In this document: positions 1 through 4,781 of the stretch, one piece after another
How the letters are laid out: every line of letters starts with the position of its first letter
Numbering within the stretch: the first letter of the stretch is position 1
Assembly (NCBI GenBank): GCA_025929455.1
Contig: JAICMB010000281.1
Location: forward strand, 1 to 5,244
Origin: Bryobacteraceae bacterium
Lineage (GTDB): Bacteria; Acidobacteriota; Terriglobia; Bryobacterales; Bryobacteraceae
Length of the DNA: 5,244 nucleotides
Direction of reading: 5' to 3'
Program-made: the position numbers and the translations under genes
Notes under the pieces: model-generated
Told to the model about the DNA's origin: nothing
The model's database searches: none
What the model saw: only the letters and a program-made list of their open reading frames with translations

Positions 1-1153
1 CCTCAGACGAATGAAACGCTCCAAACTCGGGATGCTCCGGCCACGGAGTCGCGCGATCGAAGTAGTAGGTATACACGCGTCCGCTTCGCCGCAACTGCTC
101 GGCGGCCCAGTGGTCGAGCGATGCACGCGCGTCAGCCGGCGACGAATCCCGCGAGCCGGTGCGTTTGAGCAGCGCGGCGTCGCCCGCGACCATTCCGACG
201 ATAAGCGCAACCTCATGCTGCGGTTCGCCGGCCGTCAATACCCAGCCGTCGGTCACCGGACCGCCCACGCCCGGTCGCCCTGTATGCGGCTTATAAAACT
301 CCGTCGCGGCTATGGCGCGCAGATCCGCAAGCGAGTGCGCGCCCATTGCTTCGGCATACTTGACGCCTTGCTGCTCACGCTGTTCGAGCGTCATCGCTCC
401 GCCAAGGACGTTTCGCGGCAGCACGCCCGGCCCGCTCTGCGCAATCGCACGCGCGAACAGTCCTTGCGCTAGTCGCGACCGCATCAGATCCGCAACGGAA
501 ATCGCGCCCGCGGATTGGCCGAAAATCGTGACTTTCTCCGAATCGCCGCCGAACGCGGCAATATTGTCATGCACCCAGCGCAGCGCCGCAATCTGGTCCA
601 GCAGCCCGTAGTTTCCGGAGGAATGATGCGCCGATTCTCTCGTCAGTTCGGGATAAACCAGAAATCCGAGCGCGCCGACGCGATAGTTCACCGTAACGAC
701 GACTACGCCCTTCTGCGCCAGCTTGGCCCCGTTGTAGACGGCAACCGAACTCGACCCTTCATTGAATCCGCCCCCGTAGAGGTAGACCATCACGGCTCGC
801 CGCTCGCGCGGAGATTTCGCCGCGGTCCAGACGTTCAGAAACAGGCAGTCCTCGCTCACCGGCCCCTGCGTCATGAACTCTTCCGTCCAGGGGAGCCGCG
901 AGCCCGGTTCAGCCTGCATGCAACTGGCGCCGAAACGATCTGCGGTACGCACGCCGTTCCAGTGCGCGGGCGGCTGCGGCGCTTGCCAGCGCAGCCTGCC
1001 TACCGGTGGCGCGGCAAATGGAACGCCGAGGTAAGCAGTGACTCCGTTTTTATCGATTGTGCCGGACAGTCGTCCCTCGTGCGTCGTAACCACGCGGTTC
1101 GCGGCCGCGGCTGTCGCGGCAATCAGGACGGCAACAAGAAGATATCGAGCCAC
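1..1153 (-). CDS. Secreted type-B carboxylesterase (pNB-esterase family), C-terminus cut by window edge
   Basis: This is an alpha/beta-hydrolase that should hydrolyse carboxylic esters outside the cytoplasm; its natural substrate cannot be read from sequence. 384 codons are visible, with no stop before base 1. Residues 1-18 (VARYLLVAVLIAATAAAA) form a signal peptide. C78 and C103 of the SEDCLFLNVW signature (100-109) could form the usual first disulfide. The oxyanion-hole GGG is at 127-129. The nucleophile is S214 in FGQSAG. The acid aligns as D325 (GMVAGDAALL), where most members have Glu. The catalytic His is H381 in GAFHSSE, at bases 11-13. About 100 C-terminal residues are probably missing, since family members run to about 500. 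The GTG start at 1153 was chosen because it places the signal peptide at the N-terminus; no clear ribosome-binding site precedes it. It begins 11 bases after the coiled-coil gene, so co-transcription is likely. The acid-to-His spacing is unusually short. Confidence 0.93.
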   Translation of the reverse strand, partial: MARYLLVAVLIAATAAAANRVVTTHEGRLSGTIDKNGVTAYLGVPFAAPPVGRLRWQAPQPPAHWNGVRTADRFGASCMQAEPGSRLPWTEEFMTQGPVSEDCLFLNVWTAAKSPRERRAVMVYLYGGGFNEGSSSVAVYNGAKLAQKGVVVVTVNYRVGALGFLVYPELTRESAHHSSGNYGLLDQIAALRWVHDNIAAFGGDSEKVTIFGQSAGAISVADLMRSRLAQGLFARAIAQSGPGVLPRNVLGGAMTLEQREQQGVKYAEAMGAHSLADLRAIAATEFYKPHTGRPGVGGPVTDGWVLTAGEPQHEVALIVGMVAGDAALLKRTGSRDSSPADARASLDHWAAEQLRRSGRVYTYYFDRATPWPEHPEFGAFHSSE

Positions 1154-1164
1154 GGAGTTCGCGT

Positions 1165-1383
1165 TTACTGCCTGCGCTCGAGATCCGAAACGCGAGTTTC
1201 GAGCGCCTCCATGCGTTCGTCAAGCGTGCGCGCAAGCGAGGCGACGCCGCGCACGCGCGGTTCATAGGTCGAAGCCCATTTGTGAAATTCCGTCAGCAGT
1301 CTCGTCTCGACCTTCTCCAGATCCTCCCGAATGTGGTTCATGTGCTCCTCTATCCACCGCTTATCGTCGCCGGTCAACGCCAT
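1165..1383 (-). CDS. Small coiled-coil hypothetical protein with EFHKWAS motif
   Basis: This 72-residue protein has no recognised function. It is highly charged, with no signal peptide, membrane segment or cysteine, so it is probably cytoplasmic. Residues 6-30 form an acidic helix ending in VETRLLTEFHKWAS (25-38). A short break follows, then a C-terminal helix (about 48-70) with hydrophobic residues at heptad-like spacing (L50, L54, M58, L61, V65, L68), typical of a coiled coil. I recall similar short proteins with an 'EFHKWAS' segment and a terminal ALE.RV..LE helix from Acidobacteriota; that is memory, not a search. The start is ATG at 1383. A GAGGA lies 11 bases upstream, a little far but usable. 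The gene sits 53 bases after the VOC gene and 11 bases before the esterase start. An oligomerising or partner-binding role is inference only. Confidence 0.75.
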   Translation of the reverse strand: MALTGDDKRWIEEHMNHIREDLEKVETRLLTEFHKWASTYEPRVRGVASLARTLDERMEALETRVSDLERRQ

Positions 1384-1436
1384 TTGGTCGTGAGTCCTCG
1401 TCTTTAGCCTACACCGCTGTTGTTCCTGCGTCCCCG

Positions 1437-1802
1437 CTACCCACGCTCCTGATACAACCCGATGACATTCCCGCCCGGATCACGGAATCGCGCCGTAATC
1501 TCGGGCGCATCCGCTCCGATGGGCTGCACCATTTCTCCGCCGGCTGCGGTCACCGCGTTCAACGTATCCGCCACGCTATCGACCATGATGTACACCAGCA
1601 GCCCGGGTTGCGATGCGGGCGGGCGGCCCTGTACCCACGTGCCGCTCACTTCCCCAACACCGTCGTCAAATGCCGTGTGGCCGTCACCGCGCGTCCGGAT
1701 ATTCCATCCGAACACCGCCTTGTAAAACTCCGCCGAGCGCGCCACATCGGCCGCCGGAATTTCGATGTAACAGATCTTCCCGTTTGCAAATGTCGGAGGC
1801 AT
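1437..1802 (-). CDS. VOC-superfamily (glyoxalase/bleomycin-resistance fold) protein
   Basis: This 121-residue protein has one vicinal-oxygen-chelate domain made of two beta-alpha-beta-beta-beta halves. The first half holds YIEIPAADVARSAEFYKAVFGW (written here as YIEIPAADVARS, 12-23, then AEFYKAVFGW, 24-33), followed by TAFDD (43-47) and GTWV. The second half starts at LLVYIMVDSV (68-77), then AAGGE, and closes with RDPGGNVIGLYQ (107-118), the classic last-strand motif of the fold. Members include glyoxalase I, dioxygenases and antibiotic-binding proteins; this one cannot be placed further, and the metal-binding set is unclear (E14 and Q118 lie at plausible sites). There is no export signal. 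The ATG at 1802 was preferred because the domain starts at once after it. An in-frame GTG at 1823 would add seven unconserved-looking residues. Neither has a clear ribosome-binding site. Its first 119 bases overlap the 3' end of the upstream metallopeptidase-like frame. Confidence 0.9.
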   Translation of the reverse strand: MPPTFANGKICYIEIPAADVARSAEFYKAVFGWNIRTRGDGHTAFDDGVGEVSGTWVQGRPPASQPGLLVYIMVDSVADTLNAVTAAGGEMVQPIGADAPEITARFRDPGGNVIGLYQERG

Positions 1803-2364
1803 AAAGCGCTGCGAGTCTAGCACGAACCCGCCCGGCCTCCTGTCCCGTAAACACGAGCGTTCCGCGTGCTGCCTCGGCCATCTCCTCCGCTCCCCAGTTG
1901 GCTTTCATGATGCCGCGCACCGCGTGCACCGTCGATTCCAGCAGCAAATGTCCGAGTTCATGCGCGATCACCGCGCCCAGCACGTCCGCAGGCGGCACGT
2001 CCGCACTCGCTGCCGCCTCCCGCACGCGCCCATAGAGAACGGTTGCGGTCCGCACCGTCGCAAACGGTGTCGCGAACCCCAGCGCACTTTGTGAAACGCC
2101 GCGAACATCGCGCGCGCCGCTGATCCGCACGGTAAAGTCACCGGCTTCGCCCTGCATCCACCGCACATTCACTTGTGCACGTTCAAACGGACGAGCCGCT
2201 CGCTGCAGCGCCTTCGCGAGTACCGCATCATCGACACCGGCTTCATTGAAAACGCGCACGGTTGCAGAAACCCGTGGCGTGGCCGGTCTGGCCGGCTGCG
2301 CTTGGCCCCAGCACGCCGCTGCCACAACTGTGGCGGTTATTGAAAAACGAAAGAAGCATTCCAC
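1684..2364 (-). CDS. Exported HELGH metallopeptidase-like protein, start uncertain and C-terminus overlapping the VOC gene
   Basis: This 226-residue frame resembles a family of small secreted zinc metallopeptidase-like proteins that I recall from Acidobacteriota; substrate unknown. Residues 4-23 (FFRFSITATVVAAACWGQAQ) are a signal peptide; a loose lipobox at C18 is possible. Residues 33-110 are a strand/helix domain (VSATVRVFNEAGVDD...). The zinc site is H135-E-L-G-H139 with a further His at 147, followed by GIM (151-153), which may act as a Met-turn. The spacing HExxHx7H is two longer than the metzincin HExxHxxGxxH. The family-like core ends near residue 187. The last ~38 residues are read out of frame through the VOC gene and look like non-family sequence. 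The only in-frame start after an upstream TAA is GTG at 2364, which lies one base from a strong AGGAGG. That site is correctly spaced for ATG at 2359 in another frame, so a one-base indel is possible. Confidence 0.75.
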   Translation of the reverse strand: MECFFRFSITATVVAAACWGQAQPARPATPRVSATVRVFNEAGVDDAVLAKALQRAARPFERAQVNVRWMQGEAGDFTVRISGARDVRGVSQSALGFATPFATVRTATVLYGRVREAAASADVPPADVLGAVIAHELGHLLLESTVHAVRGIMKANWGAEEMAEAARGTLVFTGQEAGRVRARLAALYASDICKREDLLHRNSGGRCGALGGVLQGGVRMEYPDAR

Positions 2365-2365
2365 G

Positions 2366-2371
2366 CCTCCT
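2366..2371 (-). promoter_or_regulatory. Strong ribosome-binding site (AGGAGG) ahead of the metallopeptidase-like gene
   Basis: AGGAGG on the minus strand is the best Shine-Dalgarno match seen in the window. It is one base from the in-frame GTG at 2364 but six bases (ideal) from an ATG at 2359. That ATG opens a different frame (MLLSFFNNRHS...) that does not lead into the signal peptide and protease domain. The site therefore supports a gene starting here but leaves its true start open. Confidence 0.6.
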
Positions 2372-2426
2372 CGTTACCGCCGCGCAGGCCGGTTCCCCAC
2401 ACGTGCGCGCGCCCGCACCGTCGCCC

Positions 2427-2441
2427 CAATCGCGGCGATTG
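2427..2441. repeat. 15-base perfect palindrome, possible operator
   Basis: CAATCGC-G-GCGATTG is a perfect inverted repeat with 7-base arms around one central base. It lies 63 bases upstream of the metallopeptidase-like start, between two minus-strand genes. The arms are too short, and lack a following T-run, for a confident intrinsic terminator. The symmetry would suit a dimeric transcription factor. In GC-rich DNA such a short palindrome may also be chance. Confidence 0.35.
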
Positions 2442-2522
2442 CGGTTGCGAATCAATGCGTTACGCGCGGCATATGTCTGTGTGAAAATTTGCCGCGAGTT
2501 GCGTGACCGCGCTCGCATGGTG

Positions 2523-2684
2523 CTATCCCATTCCCAGTTCGTCAATCCGCTCTAGCGGCGTACCGCAGCGGCGGCAGATAATCGCCGAACAGTCGCCGCA
2601 CACCAGCGGATCCGGAACCGCTACGCCGCACTTCGGGCAGTAAAATTCGCATTCCGGGCGACTTTCGGGTGGCGGGGGCGGCAT
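2523..2684 (-). CDS. Small Cys-rich zinc-ribbon protein
   Basis: This 53-residue protein starts MPPPPPESRPECEFYCPKCG and ends in GMG. It has seven cysteines: C12, a pair C16-x2-C19, a pair C29-x2-C32, and a pair C37-x2-C40. The knuckles CPKCG, VCGDC and ICRRCG are typical of zinc ribbons, so it very probably binds one zinc through four Cys (likely C16/C19 with C29/C32 or C37/C40), with a second site possible. There is no signal peptide; it should be cytoplasmic. The proline-rich start is probably a flexible tail. The last residues (TPLERIDELGMG) look like a short helix. I recall near-identical small proteins in Acidobacteriota, always of unknown function; nucleic-acid or protein binding is a guess. 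The ATG at 2684 is the only start that places the knuckles normally; an AGG lies just one base upstream, so the ribosome-binding site is weak. It is divergent from the SH3-like gene, 34 bases away. Confidence 0.85.
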   Translation of the reverse strand: MPPPPPESRPECEFYCPKCGVAVPDPLVCGDCSAIICRRCGTPLERIDELGMG

Positions 2685-2718
2685 ACCTGATAAGCTAACA
2701 ATAGAACTCGCAGGAATC
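2685..2718. promoter_or_regulatory. Compact divergent intergenic region
   Basis: Only 34 bases separate the start codons of the minus-strand zinc-ribbon gene and the plus-strand SH3-like gene. It is AT-richer than its surroundings (GATAAGCTAACAATAGAA at about 2689-2706), as promoter -10 regions are. AGGA at 2712-2715 is a close-set ribosome-binding site for the GTG at 2719. The space is too short for two complete non-overlapping promoters, so at least one must have its -35 inside the opposing gene, or transcripts must have very short leaders. No exact boxes are assigned. Confidence 0.4.
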
Positions 2719-3978
2719 GTGAGGCGACGGCTTCCCTCAGCTTATCCGGCCCTTTTCCCGATCCTTCTCGGCGTAATTCTGTTGCTGGAATCCGCGTGTG
2801 GAACGGGCAACCCCGCCGCGCACGCGCCGGCCATCGGCGAAGCGTACGCGGGGCCGATCGCGCTGCATCTGCGCAGCGATATCCCGCTCAAAAGCCCAAC
2901 AGTCGCAACCGTAAAGCACGGCGATAAGCTCGACATCGTGCGTATCCACCGCCGCTGGGTTGAGGTGCGCACCAGCGACGGCAAAGTGGGTTGGACCGAT
3001 TCGCGTCAGTTGCTCAGCCCCGATGATATGAAGCAGCTGGGAGACCTCTCGAAGCAGGCCGAAAAGTTGCCCTCCATGGGCCTCGCCACGACCTTCGAAA
3101 CGTTGAACATGCATGGTCTCCCCAGCCGTCAGTCGCCGGGTTTCATGCAACTGCCCGAAGGCGCCAAGGTCGAAGTCGTCGAGCACAAGGTTACCCCGCG
3201 CACGCAGACTGCGCCCGCGCCTCTGCTGACGCCCATTCCGAAGCCGAAATTTCAGCGCCGCCGTGCGCGCGGCAAAGAGTCGCACGCGCTTCCGCCGCCT
3301 CCTGCCGCACAGCCGCCCAGGCCGCCGTTGGACTGGCTCGAAATGTCGGGCGTCGATTCACCCGGCGCTCCGAAACAGCCCGTCGCGCCGCCCGAGCCGC
3401 CCAAACCCGTGCCCATGGAGGACTGGTATCTCGTGCGCACCAAAGACGGCAAAGCCGGCTGGGTGCTGGCGCGCATGGTGACGATGGCGATTCCGGACGA
3501 GGTGGCGCAATACGCGGAAGGCCATCGCATCACGTCTTACTTCCCACTCGGCACCGTAACCGAAGACGACGGCACGCAGAAACACAACTGGCTGTGGACC
3601 ACACTGCGGCATACGAATGAGCCCTACGAGTTCGACAGCTTCCGCGTGTTCGTCTGGAGCCGCCGCCATCACCGCTACGAGACCGCTTACATCCAGCGCG
3701 ATGTGGTGGGTCAGTATCCGGTGTCCGTAGATACATCCGGTACGGACCCGTCCTTTACGCTCATCCTCGATGACGGTAACGGCAAGCCCATGCAGAACCG
3801 CTACGTCTTCAACGGCTACCGTGTAAATCTAACGAGCAGCCAGCCCTATAACCCGCCGCAGCAAAATAAGACGGCGACGGCCCTCGCCGGCGAGACCGCG
3901 CCCGCACATCGCCCCTGGTACGACACCGCCATGCACTCGCTAAAGTCGCGCTTGCAGCACCTGCTGCACCGGCAGTAG
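2719..3978 (+). CDS. Probable lipoprotein with SH3b-like repeats and proline-rich insertion
   Basis: This 419-residue envelope protein has no known specific role; bacterial SH3 (SH3b) domains usually bind cell-wall peptides or other proteins. Residues 1-26 are a basic start (MRRRLPS) and hydrophobic core (FPILLGVILLL) ending at ESAC27, a loose lipobox, so it is probably lipid-anchored. The first SH3b-like unit is about 41-100 (LHLRSD...VKHGDKLDIV...RWVEVRTSDGKVGWTDSRQLL). A second starts at about 123 (TTFETLNMHGLPS...LPEGAKVEVVEHK), is interrupted by a proline-rich stretch at 161-233, and resumes with DWYLVRTKDGKAGWVLARMV (written here from 235). The two VRT.DGK.GW blocks (83-92 and 239-248) show the repeat. 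Residues 270-370 form a beta-rich domain (YFPLGTV, HNWLWTTLRH, FRVFVWSRRHHRYETAYI) I do not recognise. The tail is low in motifs. Start: GTG 2719, with AGGA closely upstream; no ATG is available before the signal sequence. The next gene follows after 35 bases. Confidence 0.85.
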   Translation: MRRRLPSAYPALFPILLGVILLLESACGTGNPAAHAPAIGEAYAGPIALHLRSDIPLKSPTVATVKHGDKLDIVRIHRRWVEVRTSDGKVGWTDSRQLLSPDDMKQLGDLSKQAEKLPSMGLATTFETLNMHGLPSRQSPGFMQLPEGAKVEVVEHKVTPRTQTAPAPLLTPIPKPKFQRRRARGKESHALPPPPAAQPPRPPLDWLEMSGVDSPGAPKQPVAPPEPPKPVPMEDWYLVRTKDGKAGWVLARMVTMAIPDEVAQYAEGHRITSYFPLGTVTEDDGTQKHNWLWTTLRHTNEPYEFDSFRVFVWSRRHHRYETAYIQRDVVGQYPVSVDTSGTDPSFTLILDDGNGKPMQNRYVFNGYRVNLTSSQPYNPPQQNKTATALAGETAPAHRPWYDTAMHSLKSRLQHLLHRQ

Positions 3979-3998
3979 CGCGCGCGGGCGGCTGAAGC

Positions 3999-4004
3999 TA
4001 CAAT
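3999..4004 (+). promoter_or_regulatory. Candidate -10 element close to the DUF3142 start
   Basis: TACAAT matches the -10 consensus at five of six bases and ends nine bases before the ATG at 4014. No Shine-Dalgarno sequence separates them, and no good -35 lies 16-18 bases upstream. If used, transcription would start almost at the ATG, giving a leaderless or nearly leaderless message independent of the SH3-like gene. The isolated hexamer is weak evidence. Confidence 0.3.
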
Positions 4005-4013
4005 CCTTTCGGC

Positions 4014-4781
4014 ATGTCATTCAAAGCGACGGCGCACTTCGGCGTGGTCCTGGCGCTCTCTATCGCTTTGCTCTGCGGCGCTTCGCATCCGGCTCCGCAG
4101 CCGCCGCCCAAGCTGATGCTATGGTCCTGGTTCGCGGACGATGACCTCCGCTTTTTGGACGACCGCAATGTCGGCGTCGCATATCTCGCGCTCAGTCTGC
4201 AGCTCCAAGGACGAACGCAGGTGCTTCCTTCACCGCGCGCCGTTCCCATCCGGATTCCGCCCAACGTTTACCAGATGGCCGTGGTCCGTTTCGATGTCGG
4301 CTACGATGATCAGCGCCCCGCGTTCACTGCCGAGCAACGCGAACTGGCCGTGAAGATGGTGGCCGAGATTGCCTCCATCTCGCACGCCCCAGCCGTGCAG
4401 ATCGACTTCGACGCGCCGAAATCGGCCTGGCCCTTCTACCGCGAGTTACTTTCCGAAGTCCGCGCCCGCCTGCGGCCGCAGGTATTCCTATCGATTACGG
4501 CGCTCACGTCGTGGTGCGGCGCCTCGCAGAGTTGGCTCCGCGGTGTACCGGTCGATGAAATCGTCCCGATGGCATTTTCGATGGGACAGGCGACGCCCGC
4601 GATCACCACTATGCTGCAAAAGGGTGGGCAATTCCCGTTTCCGCGTTGCCGTTCGAGCATCGGTGTCGATCTCGCTTACGGCACAGTGCATCCGCGGCAC
4701 GGCCAGCGCGCTTACTTCTTCATGGGCGGGAAGCAATGGTCCTCCGATCTCGTCTCGGCCGCTAAGGCGTCAGTGCAATGA
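4014..4781 (+). CDS. DUF3142 family protein, exported
   Basis: This 255-residue protein matches my memory of Pfam family DUF3142, whose function is not established. Residues 1-24 (MSFKATAHFGVVLALSIALL, then CGAS) are an export signal; C21 is a doubtful lipidation site. After a short proline-rich link, conserved blocks follow in order: LMLWSWFADDDLRFL (34-48), VAYLALSLQL (55-64), YQMAVVRFDV (86-95), VQIDFDAPKS (128-137) then FYRELLSEVRARL (141-153), SITALTSWC (160-168) and VDEIVPMAFSMG (180-191), ending with IGVDLAYG (216-223). These alternate strand and helix in a way that suggests a TIM barrel, with acidic residues at strand ends (D131, D133, D181, E182); catalytic use of these is inference. 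The ATG at 4014 gives a proper signal peptide but has no ribosome-binding site. The stop overlaps the next start (ATGA), so the two are probably translated together. The family assignment is firm; the activity is not. Confidence 0.85.
   Translation: MSFKATAHFGVVLALSIALLCGASHPAPQPPPKLMLWSWFADDDLRFLDDRNVGVAYLALSLQLQGRTQVLPSPRAVPIRIPPNVYQMAVVRFDVGYDDQRPAFTAEQRELAVKMVAEIASISHAPAVQIDFDAPKSAWPFYRELLSEVRARLRPQVFLSITALTSWCGASQSWLRGVPVDEIVPMAFSMGQATPAITTMLQKGGQFPFPRCRSSIGVDLAYGTVHPRHGQRAYFFMGGKQWSSDLVSAAKASVQ

Larger units (their letters stand above)
2365..2522. other. Intergenic gap between zinc-ribbon and metallopeptidase-like genes
   Basis: This 158-base stretch has no convincing gene. A minus-strand frame crosses it from 2545, but its product is Arg-rich with no recognisable motif and continues out of frame through the protease, so I do not call it. 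The gap contains a 15-base palindrome (2427-2441) and the ribbosome-binding site at 2366-2371. A promoter for the protease-VOC-coiled-coil-esterase group would be expected here, but I see no confident -35/-10 pair. Confidence 0.5.

Noticed and set aside
11..1820. Long plus-strand open frames (11-472, 515-1267, 1038-1820)
   Set aside because: They lie antisense to the esterase, coiled-coil and VOC genes, whose motifs are unmistakable. The products are Arg/Pro/Ser-rich with no domain and arise from codon bias in GC-rich DNA.
1437..1823. Longer VOC start at GTG 1823
   Set aside because: It adds only seven residues ahead of a natural ATG at 1802, has no ribosome site, and lengthens the overlap with the protease frame.
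2243..2545. Minus-strand 100-residue frame spanning the intergenic gap
   Set aside because: It contains the well-spaced ATG at 2359 but its product has no motif, is Arg-rich, and reads the protease signal-peptide region out of frame. It is kept only as evidence for a possible indel.
2246..2555. Plus-strand frames over the gap and protease 5' end
   Set aside because: Antisense shadows with low-complexity products; no ribosome site or motif.
2737..3285. Minus-strand 182-residue frame antisense to the SH3-like gene
   Set aside because: The plus strand has a coherent signal peptide and repeats there; the antisense product shows no recognisable feature.
3979..4013. Terminator between the SH3-like and DUF3142 genes
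   Set aside because: The GCGCGCGGGCGGC run cannot form a good hairpin within this gap and no T-run follows it.
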